DNA from: JBBRQP01 sp038226175 | Lineage (GTDB): Bacteria; Cyanobacteriota; Cyanobacteriia; Gloeobacterales; Anthocerotibacteraceae | Direction of reading: 5' to 3' | NCBI GenBank assembly: GCA_038226175.1 | Contig: JBBRQP010000014.1 | Span: 1-50,336, forward strand | DNA length: 50,336 nt | In this document: piece after piece, positions 32,481-40,252 of the stretch | How the letters are laid out: the number at the start of each line of letters is the position of its first letter | Position numbering within the stretch: the stretch's first letter is position 1 | Position numbers and translations under genes: made by a program | Notes under the pieces: generated by a model | Seen by the model: the letters and a program-made list of their open reading frames with translations, nothing else | The model's database searches: none | What the model was told of the DNA's origin: nothing

Positions 32481-33317
32481 ATGGGTATTCGTAAATTTCG
32501 CCCGATGACCCCGGGCACCCGCACGCGGACAACTTCGGATTACAGCGAAGTTACCAAGTCCGAGCCGGAAAAGTCGCTAACTAAGTACCATCACCGCAAG
32601 CAGGGTCGCAACAATCGTGGTGTGATCACTTCTCGCTTCCGGGGCGGTGGCCATAAACGGCTGTACCGTACCATTGATTTCAAACGTGATAAACATGGCA
32701 TCAATGCCACAGTGATGTCGATTGAGTATGACCCAAACCGTAATGCTCGCATTGCCTTAGTGCAATATGAGGACGGGGAAAAACGTTATATTCTCCAGCC
32801 CAACGGTTTGACTGTGGGCATGATCATCCAAAGTGGGCCAACCGCCGATATTCGCTTGGCTAACGCCTTGCCTCTCGAAAATATCCCCTTGGGTTCTGAG
32901 GTGCATAACGTTGAGCTACTCCCAGGTCGTGGCGCTCAGATGGCGCGCTCAGCGGGAGCCGTTGTCCAAGTCGTGGCTAAAGACGGCGATTTTGCGATTT
33001 TGCGTTTGCCCTCCGGTGAAGTGCGTAAAGTGCTCAAGCAATGCTACGCCACGCTTGGTCAAGTGGGTAACATCGAAGCTAAAAACATCTCCATTGGTAA
33101 AGCCGGACGCAACCGCTGGTTGGGTCGCAAGCCCCATAACCGTGGGGTTGTTATGAACCCTGTCGATCACCCGCATGGTGGTGGTGAAGGCAAATCCCCA
33201 ATCGGGAAAAGCCGTCCTGTCTCACCAACTGGGGTTCCGGCTTTGGGTTATCGGACGCGCAAGAAGAAAAAACCTTCAAGCAAGTTCATTATTACCCGTC
33301 GCAAATCCAAGCGCTAA
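32481..33317 (+). CDS. rplB: 50S ribosomal protein L2
   Basis: 278 residues of normal length. The family text is unmistakable: MGIRKFRPMTPGTRTRTTSD, GVITSRFRGGGHKRLYRTID, and the C-terminal NPVDHPHGGGEGKSPIGKSR with the conserved His next to the peptidyl-transferase centre. L2 is needed for subunit joining and peptidyl transfer. It normally sits in the S10 cluster between rplW and rpsS. Here it is flanked by a VOC protein and a HAD hydrolase, with its own promoter and leader hairpin. Confidence 0.98.
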   Translation: MGIRKFRPMTPGTRTRTTSDYSEVTKSEPEKSLTKYHHRKQGRNNRGVITSRFRGGGHKRLYRTIDFKRDKHGINATVMSIEYDPNRNARIALVQYEDGEKRYILQPNGLTVGMIIQSGPTADIRLANALPLENIPLGSEVHNVELLPGRGAQMARSAGAVVQVVAKDGDFAILRLPSGEVRKVLKQCYATLGQVGNIEAKNISIGKAGRNRWLGRKPHNRGVVMNPVDHPHGGGEGKSPIGKSRPVSPTGVPALGYRTRKKKKPSSKFIITRRKSKR

Positions 33318-33320
33318 GTT

Positions 33321-33986
33321 ATGGTATCCGCACTTTGTCTGGACGTGGTGGGTACGCTCATTCATGTCCATGGCTCAGTCGGATTGCATTATGCCCGAGT
33401 AGCTCAGCGTTGGGGTATGCACCGCCATGCTGACCTGCTTGAAAAACGCTTTTATCAAGTATTACGTCAACAACCGCCTGTAGTTTTTACAGCGGGAGCC
33501 GACTGGGATAAGTCAGAAGAATTATGGTGGCGTGAGGTAGTCTGGCTTACGGTAAATGGCGGTCAATTCTCTGATTTTGATGGTTATTTTGCTGAAGTTT
33601 ACCAACATTTTGCTCAAGGGACGACTTGGCAAGTTTATCCAGAAGTTTTTGATACATTAGAGTCTCTCAAAAAAGCTAGTATTCCCCTAGTGGTTATCTC
33701 AAATTTTGATCGGCGCGTCTTATCAGTATTGGCTCAACTGAAGCTAACGGATTACTTTGACCATATCGTTTATTCATCATTGGTCGGTAGCGCCAAGCCT
33801 GATGCAAAAATATTTACCTATGCCCAGAGTCTCTTACCTGACACCAAAATTTTTCATGTGGGTGATAGCTTTGGGGAGGATTTTCTCGGGGCTACAGCAG
33901 CTGGACTGACAGCAATTTGGCTCAATCGCCTTGGTTCTAGCGAACATTCTCATATCCGCTCTCTCACTGAATTAAATTTAAGTTGA
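33321..33986 (+). CDS. HAD-superfamily hydrolase, subfamily IA
   Basis: 221 residues, ATG 3 bp after the rplB stop. HAD motif I is LCLDVVGTLI, so the nucleophile Asp is present but the second Asp (general acid) is replaced by Val, as in several plant-like and cyanobacterial members. Motif II is VVISNFDRR, motif III Lys in SLVGSAKPDAKIF, motif IV HVGDSFGEDFLGATAAGL. The cap domain lies between 20 and 95. Substrate unknown. It is probably transcribed with rplB. Its stop lies 2 bp from the convergent pstB stop. Confidence 0.85.
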   Translation: MVSALCLDVVGTLIHVHGSVGLHYARVAQRWGMHRHADLLEKRFYQVLRQQPPVVFTAGADWDKSEELWWREVVWLTVNGGQFSDFDGYFAEVYQHFAQGTTWQVYPEVFDTLESLKKASIPLVVISNFDRRVLSVLAQLKLTDYFDHIVYSSLVGSAKPDAKIFTYAQSLLPDTKIFHVGDSFGEDFLGATAAGLTAIWLNRLGSSEHSHIRSLTELNLS

Positions 33987-33987
33987 G

Positions 33988-34782
33988 TTAACCGAAGCGT
34001 CCGGTAATATAATCTTCCGTGCGTTTGTCTTTGGGCGAAGAGAAGATCGCACGGGTCGAACCAGCTTCGACCAAACGACCAATGCGGCTCTCATCAGTAT
34101 TAAAAAACAACGTATAGTCGGAGACCCGTCCGGCTTGTTGCAGATTGTGGGTCACGATAATCACAGTTAGGTTGCGTTTGAGTTCGAGGATTAATTCTTC
34201 AATTTTTAAGGTCGCAATCGGGTCAAGCGCCGAGCAGGGTTCATCCATCAGTAAGACTTCAGGCTCAACGGCAAGCGAACGGGCAATACAAATGCGCTGT
34301 TGTTGGCCACCTGAGAGTCCAAGAGCCGAAGTTTTAAGTCGGTCTTTAACTTCATCCCAAATTGCCGATTTTTTGAGAGAAGTTTCGACAATACCTTCGA
34401 GCTGAACGCGGTCACGAATACCAAACAAGCGCGGTCCGTAGGCAATGTTATCAAAAATAGTCATCGGGAAAGGATTAGGCCGCTGGAAGACCATGCCAAC
34501 CCGTTTACGTAAAATCGTAACATCGACTTCTTTAGCATAAATATCATCACCAAAAAGTTGAATATTGCCCTCAACTCGGATACTGGAGCCACTCGTTTCA
34601 CTGATACGGTTAAGAGATTTTAAAAAGGTCGATTTACCGCAGCCTGAAGGACCAATGATGGCAGTTACTTCGCGCTCGGGCATATCGGCGCTAATGCCTT
34701 CAATGGCTTTTTTGGCACCATAAAAAAATGATACGTTTCGGGCAACGACAGCAATGCGGTTTTTGTTTTGGGTAGCGTTCAT
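33988..34782 (-). CDS. pstB: Phosphate ABC transporter ATP-binding protein PstB
   Basis: 264 residues. Walker A is GPSGCGKSTFLKSLNR, the signature is LSGGQQQRICIARSLAVEPE, and Walker B is VLLMDEPCSALDPIAT, followed by the switch His in IIVTHNL. PstB-specific text includes VGMVFQRPNPFPMTIFDNIA and the C-terminal EDYITGRFG. It powers the PstSCAB high-affinity phosphate importer at the inner membrane. It starts 6 bp after pstA and is the last gene of the operon. Confidence 0.97.
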   Translation of the reverse strand: MNATQNKNRIAVVARNVSFFYGAKKAIEGISADMPEREVTAIIGPSGCGKSTFLKSLNRISETSGSSIRVEGNIQLFGDDIYAKEVDVTILRKRVGMVFQRPNPFPMTIFDNIAYGPRLFGIRDRVQLEGIVETSLKKSAIWDEVKDRLKTSALGLSGGQQQRICIARSLAVEPEVLLMDEPCSALDPIATLKIEELILELKRNLTVIIVTHNLQQAGRVSDYTLFFNTDESRIGRLVEAGSTRAIFSSPKDKRTEDYITGRFG

Positions 34783-34788
34783 GGTGAA

Positions 34789-35781
34789 TTACCTGATGGC
34801 ACGTTTACGGAACTGAGAGCGGATGATGATGGCAGTAAAGTTTAAGGCAAAGGTGATGAACAGGAGCACAAAGGTAGCAGCATACTGCGCAGGGCGGCTC
34901 TTCTCGACATCGGACGATTGGGTAATCAGGATGAAGATGTGATAGCCCAGCTCCATAAATTGTTTGGTCGGATCAACAAAAGGCACAACCCCAAACAAGT
35001 TAATTGTAGGCAAGTCCCTAAGTAAAAAAGCTGCGCCCGTAAATAGAATCGGTGCAACTTCTCCGGCACCCCGCGAGATTGACAAGATCGAGCCAGTCAA
35101 AATCCCAGGGACAGCTTGCGGTAAAACAATCCGTGAAATTGTCTCCCATTTGGTTCCGCCCAGAGCAGCACTCGCTTCACGTAAGGCAACGGGAACCGTC
35201 AAGAGAGCTTCTTCTGTATTAACAATAACAATTGGTAAGACCAAAAGTGCCATGGTAGCGGCTGCCCAAATTACTGCAGGCTTACCCCAGAGCGGATTTG
35301 ATAAGCTAAATCCTAAAAGTTTATCGAGACCACGTCCGACGAATAAAATGAAAAAAGCAACCCCAAATAGACCAAATACAATCGAGGGTACCCCAGCTAG
35401 ATTATTTACGGCAGCTCGGATAATCCGTGATGCCTTGGTACCACCCGCATACTCGACTAAATAGACCGAAGTGAGCACGCCTACAGGCAACGCAATCAAC
35501 GTCATCAATAAAACTAAGACTACAGTGCCAAAAATGGCTGGACCAACGCCACCTTCATCAATACCTTTGCTCGGGGATGTATACAAAAAAGCAAAACCAT
35601 TAGCGGCGACTGTAGGAAAACCACGTACTGTAATCAGCATCAAAAATAACGCCACAAACGCAACTAAAAGCCAACTCAAGCCACTGAGCAAGCCTTCAAG
35701 AAAGGATTCGCGGACTTTGCGCGAGGCAATATCATTCTTACGAATAGGAACGACCTTAGGAGTTTTTTCATTGCTCACCAT
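34789..35781 (-). CDS. pstA: Phosphate ABC transporter permease PstA
   Basis: 330 residues, with six transmembrane helices and a long basic N-terminal extension (KTPKVVPIRKNDIASRKVRE) before the first helix. The permease EAA-like loop is ALREASAALGGTKWETISRI and its continuation VLPQAVPGILTG. The stretches SKGIDEGGVGPAIFGTVVLV and NNLAGVPSIVFGLFG are typical of PstA. It forms the membrane channel with PstC. It is spaced 3 bp from pstC and 6 bp from pstB. Confidence 0.95.
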   Translation of the reverse strand: MVSNEKTPKVVPIRKNDIASRKVRESFLEGLLSGLSWLLVAFVALFLMLITVRGFPTVAANGFAFLYTSPSKGIDEGGVGPAIFGTVVLVLLMTLIALPVGVLTSVYLVEYAGGTKASRIIRAAVNNLAGVPSIVFGLFGVAFFILFVGRGLDKLLGFSLSNPLWGKPAVIWAAATMALLVLPIVIVNTEEALLTVPVALREASAALGGTKWETISRIVLPQAVPGILTGSILSISRGAGEVAPILFTGAAFLLRDLPTINLFGVVPFVDPTKQFMELGYHIFILITQSSDVEKSRPAQYAATFVLLFITFALNFTAIIIRSQFRKRAIR

Positions 35782-35784
35782 GAT

Positions 35785-36975
35785 CTAACCTCCACCGCGA
35801 AGTTTTTGACGGGCATTGTTAACCACGATTTCACCAATGATATTAAGGACAAAGGTAAACAGGAATAACACTGCGCCGATGAAAAATAAAGCATTGTAGT
35901 GGTCGCCGCCAGCTACGGCTTCACCGAGTTCGGCGGCAATAGTGGCGGTGATCGCGCGTCCTGATTCGAGTAGATTAGGCGAGAGGATCGAGGCGTTACC
36001 AGTTGCTAGCAAGACAATCATCGTCTCACCAATGGCGCGTCCTAGACCCAAAATAACCGCTGCTGTGAGTCCAGAAACCGCGGCAGGCACCACTGCAGTA
36101 AAAGCTGTTTGCCAACGCGAAGCTCCCAGAGCCATACTGGCATCGCGAATCGAGTTGGGCACCGAGCGCAGGGCATCTTCAGCAATAGTGGTGATCACCG
36201 GAATAATGACCAAGGTCATGCCTAAGGCTCCAACCAGCGTGTTGAGATAGGTACCAGCCGCCCCAATACCTTGCGCCCGTTGTAGGCAAATTTGTTGGAG
36301 GGGGTCTTCTTGAGCAAAAGTACAAGCCGGAAAAAAGAACCGATTCAGAACTGGGGTTTGCGACAAAATATCAAAAATGATCGGCATATGTGCCATCCAC
36401 TGTACAAAAGAAGCAATCGTCACTAGGGCAAAAAACCCAACTACCACCGAAGGCAAACCAGCGATTAACTCCAACGCAGGTTTGACGATTTCTCTTACCT
36501 GAGGACTGGCTAATTCTGAGAGGAATATTGCGACAAAAATGCTGATCAGCGAGCCCAAGATCGCCGCTGGAACAGCTACTTTTAGGGTTCCAATAATCAG
36601 AGGAACCAAGGAATATTTGGCTTTTGAGCTAGAAGTTGGTTGCCAGTCATAACCAGTTTCAGTTTTAGTTTCATAAACAAAACTGCCATCAGTGTTAGTT
36701 TTGACCCCACCATCAGGTTTACGTACAATCTCTTGTTTCTGAATAGTAGTTGACCAAAAATCACTGAGTTCAATAGTACCACCAAAAATTTTGAGTCCCT
36801 GGAAACCTTGATAAATAAGTAGTGTAAAGATCAAGGCAATGGAAACAACGGCTAAAGTGGCAACCGAAAGCAAACCAATCTCAATCGCTTTTTCGCGGGT
36901 ATACTTCGCGCTAGATCTATCAGAACGCAAACCCGGGTTGGCTTGGGTTGAGGTAGGAGTTTCTGAAGTTGCCAT
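35785..36975 (-). CDS. pstC: Phosphate ABC transporter permease PstC
   Basis: 396 residues from the ATG at 36975; a TTG at 36999 in frame is less likely. Larger than the usual 300-320 because of a periplasmic insertion after the first helix (about 60-120, FVYETKTETGYDWQPTSSSK) and another near 220-240 (TFAQEDPLQQICLQRAQ). Family motifs: LELIAGLPSVVVGFFALV and SIRDASMALGASRWQTAFTA with its continuation VVPAAVSGL. Such longer PstC forms are common in cyanobacteria. It lies between pstS and pstA in the operon. Confidence 0.95.
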   Translation of the reverse strand: MATSETPTSTQANPGLRSDRSSAKYTREKAIEIGLLSVATLAVVSIALIFTLLIYQGFQGLKIFGGTIELSDFWSTTIQKQEIVRKPDGGVKTNTDGSFVYETKTETGYDWQPTSSSKAKYSLVPLIIGTLKVAVPAAILGSLISIFVAIFLSELASPQVREIVKPALELIAGLPSVVVGFFALVTIASFVQWMAHMPIIFDILSQTPVLNRFFFPACTFAQEDPLQQICLQRAQGIGAAGTYLNTLVGALGMTLVIIPVITTIAEDALRSVPNSIRDASMALGASRWQTAFTAVVPAAVSGLTAAVILGLGRAIGETMIVLLATGNASILSPNLLESGRAITATIAAELGEAVAGGDHYNALFFIGAVLFLFTFVLNIIGEIVVNNARQKLRGGG

Positions 36976-37035
36976 AGGGTATCTCGTAGAGAATAACAAA
37001 GGGAGAAAAGTTTTCCCCCTCAGTGTCAGTTCAGT

Positions 37036-37926
37036 CTAGCCCTCAAGTTTTTTCAACTCGCGCATCGCAGTGTTTTTGTTCAAAGGTACGTACTCTTCAC
37101 CAGCGATTTTCTGACCTTCGGGGCCCAGAATCCATTGGATGTATTTCTTGACTTCACCGGAAGGGGTACCGTTGCTGTAGATGTACAAGAAACGGGAAAT
37201 CGGGTACACGCCCTGGGAAATAGCGCGGTCGTTAATCTGCCCTTTGAGCATGGGGTTAACGAAACCACCTTTCTTTTTGACATCTAAGGTAACGATGTCT
37301 TTGCGGGTCGCAAAATAACCGACCCCACCGTAGGCAATACCGTTGACATCTTTGCCAATGGCATCAGCTAAAGCGGCTGTTCCTTGGAGAACTTTGGTAG
37401 AAGCAGCGTAGTCTTTACCGCCTAACACTTCTTCGCGGAAGTACTCATAGGTACCAGAAGAATTTTCCCGTCCGTAGAGAGAAATCGGAGCATCTTTGCC
37501 GCCAACATCTTTCCAGTTGGTGATTTGTCCAGTAAAAATTGCCGAGAGTTGGTCGTAGGTTAGTTTTTTAACCGGGTTGTTGCCATTGACGACTACAGCC
37601 AAACCATCAATCGCAGTTTTGATCTCAACAGGCGTTATGCCATTGGATTCAGCGGTAGAAATTTCTTTGGGTTTGAATTGCCGAGAGGCATTAGCCAAAT
37701 TCACTTGACCATCAATTAAGGCTTTGATCCCGGTACCCGAGCCGCCCCCACTGACTTGAACCTGGACTTTGGGGTTGACTTTGCTATATTCTGAAGCCCA
37801 CTTAGCAGCCATGTTAACCATCGTGTCTGAGCCTTTAACCGTGATGGTTTCAGCTAAAACTGATGAGGTTAACAGGACTAAAGCAGATAGGGCTATAGCA
37901 ACGGATTTCACACTGGTACGCAACAT
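37036..37926 (-). CDS. pstS: Phosphate-binding periplasmic protein PstS
   Basis: 296 residues. Signal peptide MLRTSVKSVAIALSALVLLT with cleavage after VLA. The mature start ETITVKGSDTMVN and the phosphate-binding loops SGGGSGTGIKALIDG, NASRQ and GRENSSGTYEYFREEVLG are characteristic of the PstS/SphX family. It captures phosphate for PstCAB. GGGAG lies before the ATG. Three Pho-box units end 47 bp upstream of the start, which predicts SphR-dependent induction under phosphate limitation. A small membrane-protein ORF precedes it on the same strand. Confidence 0.96.
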   Translation of the reverse strand: MLRTSVKSVAIALSALVLLTSSVLAETITVKGSDTMVNMAAKWASEYSKVNPKVQVQVSGGGSGTGIKALIDGQVNLANASRQFKPKEISTAESNGITPVEIKTAIDGLAVVVNGNNPVKKLTYDQLSAIFTGQITNWKDVGGKDAPISLYGRENSSGTYEYFREEVLGGKDYAASTKVLQGTAALADAIGKDVNGIAYGGVGYFATRKDIVTLDVKKKGGFVNPMLKGQINDRAISQGVYPISRFLYIYSNGTPSGEVKKYIQWILGPEGQKIAGEEYVPLNKNTAMRELKKLEG

Positions 37927-37973
37927 TATTTTGCTCCCGCAGGTAATGCAAACTTACACAGCCTAGCGAGCCA

Positions 37974-38003
37974 AGGTTAAGAACAGGTTAAGAATAAGTT
38001 AAA
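37974..38003 (-). promoter_or_regulatory. Pho box upstream of pstS: three tandem 8-bp units
   Basis: On the pstS strand the units TTTAACTT (38003 to 37996), CTTAACCT (37992 to 37985) and CTTAACCT (37981 to 37974) follow each other at an 11-bp period. They fit the cyanobacterial Pho-box unit PyTTAAPyPy(T/A) with 3-bp spacers, the binding site of the response regulator SphR. The last unit ends 47 bp from the pstS ATG. Confidence 0.85.
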
Positions 38004-38033
38004 AGAGCTCACCACGAGCCAAAAATCTGTGTT

Positions 38034-38195
38034 TTAAGAGCTAGCCTTGACGAGGGTTGTCTCAAAAAGCATAAAAAATAAAAATAACGCGATAAATACA
38101 CATGAAAAAAACAAGACGATGGCTTGAGCCAAAGTTGCGGCAAATTCTGATAAGGGTTGACCCAGGATCTGAAAGGTGGAAGAAGGCTCTGCCAT
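38034..38195 (-). CDS. Small single-pass membrane protein ORF in the pst promoter region
   Basis: 53 residues, ATG at 38195, TAA at 38034. AAGG stands 5 nt before the ATG. The N-terminal half is polar (MAEPSSTFQILGQPLSEFAA); residues about 24-45 form one strongly hydrophobic helix (AIVLFFSCVFIALFLFFMLF), then ETTLVKASS. It is on the same strand as pstS, 107 bp upstream of it. Two Pho-box units lie 66-85 bp before its ATG and three more follow between it and pstS, so it is placed to be phosphate-regulated. I do not recognise a family. A 63-codon frame from ATG 38200 overlaps it in another phase but has a worse ribosome site and no clear helix pattern. Confidence 0.6.
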   Translation of the reverse strand: MAEPSSTFQILGQPLSEFAATLAQAIVLFFSCVFIALFLFFMLFETTLVKASS

Positions 38196-38261
38196 GACAT
38201 CCTTGAGAAAGTTTTGGTAGATTTTAGACTTGCCCTATCTTAAACGCTGAACTTGGCTCCA

Positions 38262-38280
38262 AGGTTAAGGATAGATTAAG
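38262..38280 (-). promoter_or_regulatory. Second Pho-box pair upstream of the small membrane-protein ORF
   Basis: CTTAATCT (38280 to 38273) and CTTAACCT (38269 to 38262) are spaced 11 bp on the minus strand. A weaker TTTAATGG precedes them at an irregular 13-bp step. A TAAAAT at 38226 to 38221 could be the -10 box for the small ORF. The site could also influence the divergent binding-protein gene at 38376. Confidence 0.6.
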
Positions 38281-38375
38281 GCTACCCATTAAATAGTGTG
38301 CTTTCAGGGACAAAACGCTTGCAAGCACCAACAGCACAGTATGATTACAAGTAATTTTAGGTGGGAGAATCAACC

Positions 38376-39491
38376 ATGAAACGACGGGCAGCAGGGTCGC
38401 TTGTGTTGGGGTCTGTGATGCTGAGCGTAACGGGTTGTAGCGGTGGCACGACCGGTGCTAGCAAAATTTATATCGGGGTCGCAGGCCCCATTTCTGGTCC
38501 TCAGACTGTTTTTGGTGAAGTCGTACTTAATGCAGCGCAGCTTGCGGTAGCCGAAATTAATGCTAAAGGTGGTGTTTTGGGTAAGCAAGTCGAAGTTATC
38601 CCCGGCGATGACCAGGGTGACCCGCGTCAGGCAGCGACCGTTGCTCAAAAAATGATTAGCACCGATGGGTTGGTGGGTGTCGTAGGTCATTTCAATTCGG
38701 GCTGCTCGATTCCGGCCTCCAAAATTTATAACCTATCTAATGTGACGATGATTTCTCCGGGTAGTACCAATCCCAAACTGACCGAACAGGGCTTTACCAA
38801 TGTATTTCGCTTAGTCGGCACGGATAATCAACAAGGTTCATTAGATGCGCAATTTGCAATCAAAGAACTGAAAGCTAAGACTATTGCCGTCATGCATGAT
38901 AAAACCGCCTATGGGCAGGGATTGGCTGAATCTTTTCAAAAATCAGCTCTCGCTGGCGGGGCTAAAGTTGCGAGCTTTGATGGCATCGCCCAAGGAGATA
39001 AAGATTTTCGTAGTGTATTGACCAAAATTAATGGCCTCAAACCAGATACGATCTTCTTTGGCGGTGTCTTTACCGAAGCTGCCCTGATCATTAGTCAAGC
39101 CCGAGAAATCGGCTTTACGGGTAGCTTTATGAGTGGTGACGGCACACAAGATCAAAGTTTTATTGAAGCCGTGGGCACCAAATCCGACAAAATCTATCTG
39201 AGTGGTGTCAAAACCATCAACAGTGCCAAGTTTATCAGTGATTATCAGGCTAAGTACAAGACTACGCCTAATGCTTTTGGCACCTATTCCTATGACGCTA
39301 CTCGCGTCTTACTCGCAGCGGTCGCAAAAGCCGGATCGACTGACCGTGTTGCCGTCACCAAAGCCATGCGCGAAATCAAAGATTTTCCTGGCCTCGGTGG
39401 CACGATCAACTTTAACCCTCAAGGCGACCCTGTAACGGCTCCCTTTGACATCTATATCATCCGCGACAAAAAATTTATCCTCTACACCTGA
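38376..39491 (+). CDS. Branched-chain-amino-acid-type ABC transporter substrate-binding lipoprotein
   Basis: 371 residues from the ATG at 38376, preceded by GGGAG; the frame is open to 38361. A lipoprotein signal ends in VTGC. The mature protein is a type I periplasmic binding protein of the LivJ/LivK group: IYIGVAGPISGPQTVFGEVV, GVLGKQVEVIPGDDQGDPRQ and HFNSGCSIPASKIYN. Ligands of the group are branched-chain or other amino acids, urea or amides. No permease or ATPase gene is adjacent, so it must work with components elsewhere. It is divergent from the pst block. Its stop overlaps the following ATG by one base. Confidence 0.9.
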   Translation: MKRRAAGSLVLGSVMLSVTGCSGGTTGASKIYIGVAGPISGPQTVFGEVVLNAAQLAVAEINAKGGVLGKQVEVIPGDDQGDPRQAATVAQKMISTDGLVGVVGHFNSGCSIPASKIYNLSNVTMISPGSTNPKLTEQGFTNVFRLVGTDNQQGSLDAQFAIKELKAKTIAVMHDKTAYGQGLAESFQKSALAGGAKVASFDGIAQGDKDFRSVLTKINGLKPDTIFFGGVFTEAALIISQAREIGFTGSFMSGDGTQDQSFIEAVGTKSDKIYLSGVKTINSAKFISDYQAKYKTTPNAFGTYSYDATRVLLAAVAKAGSTDRVAVTKAMREIKDFPGLGGTINFNPQGDPVTAPFDIYIIRDKKFILYT

Positions 39492-40252
39492 TGACCACTT
39501 GGAACGCCGCACTCTATGATCAAAAACATGCTTTTGTCTATCAGTTTGGACAAGAGCTAGTGGCCCTACTCGATCCCCAAGCTGGAGAGCGTATTTTGGA
39601 TCTCGGTTGCGGTACGGGGCATCTGACACACAAATTAGCGGCAACAGGCGCACAAGTAACAGGCTTAGATAAAGCTCCAACCATGCTCGAACAAGCCCGC
39701 CTGACCTATCCTGATTTGACTTGGGTCGTAGGTGATGCCAGCCAATTTAGCTTTGCGCAAGCCTTTGATGGCATCTTTTCTAATGCTGCATTGCACTGGG
39801 TTACCCACGCCGAGCAAGCCGTAATCTGTATTGCTCAGGCACTAAAACCTGGAGGCAGATTTGTGGCCGAGTTTGGGGGTAAAAAAAATATTGCGCATAT
39901 CAAACAAGCTCTCATCGCAGCGCGTCTTAGTTTGGGGTATGCGCCGATACCCGACGATCCCTGGTACTTTCCGAGTATCGGCGAATATGCGCTGTTGCTC
40001 GAAAAACATGGCTTAGGTGTAGTTCAAGCCTGGCATTTTGCGCGTCCCACCGCTTTAGAAGATGGTGAATTGGGCTTGCGTAACTGGTTAACTATGTTTG
40101 CCTCAGCTTTATTGGCTGACTTGTTACCCCAACACCAAGCAGCCGTTTTGACCCAAATCGAAACCAATTTGCGTCCTCAGCTCTATCGAGAGGGTTGCTG
40201 GTACGCCGATTATTATCGTTTGCGCCTTATTGCCATCAAAGAGGCTCTGTGA
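39491..40252 (+). CDS. Class I SAM-dependent methyltransferase
   Basis: 253 residues. Motif I is ILDLGCGTGHLTHKLAATGA, followed by GLDKAPTML (acidic loop), VVGDASQFSF and a motif-IV-like FDGIFSNAALHWV. The text resembles trans-aconitate methyltransferase and related small-molecule enzymes (the LHW stretch), but the substrate cannot be assigned. The start overlaps the upstream stop (TGATG), and the stop overlaps the GTG of the DUF58 gene, so three genes form a coupled run. Confidence 0.85.
   Translation: MTTWNAALYDQKHAFVYQFGQELVALLDPQAGERILDLGCGTGHLTHKLAATGAQVTGLDKAPTMLEQARLTYPDLTWVVGDASQFSFAQAFDGIFSNAALHWVTHAEQAVICIAQALKPGGRFVAEFGGKKNIAHIKQALIAARLSLGYAPIPDDPWYFPSIGEYALLLEKHGLGVVQAWHFARPTALEDGELGLRNWLTMFASALLADLLPQHQAAVLTQIETNLRPQLYREGCWYADYYRLRLIAIKEAL

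Noticed and set aside
37936..37955. NtcA site upstream of pstS
   Set aside because: The sequence is GTA-N9-TAC; the spacing is one base too long for the consensus.
38009..38200. 63-codon minus-strand frame from ATG 38200
   Set aside because: It overlaps the 53-codon ORF in another phase. Its ATG sits directly on the AAGG, leaving no spacer, and its translation lacks a clear membrane or domain pattern.
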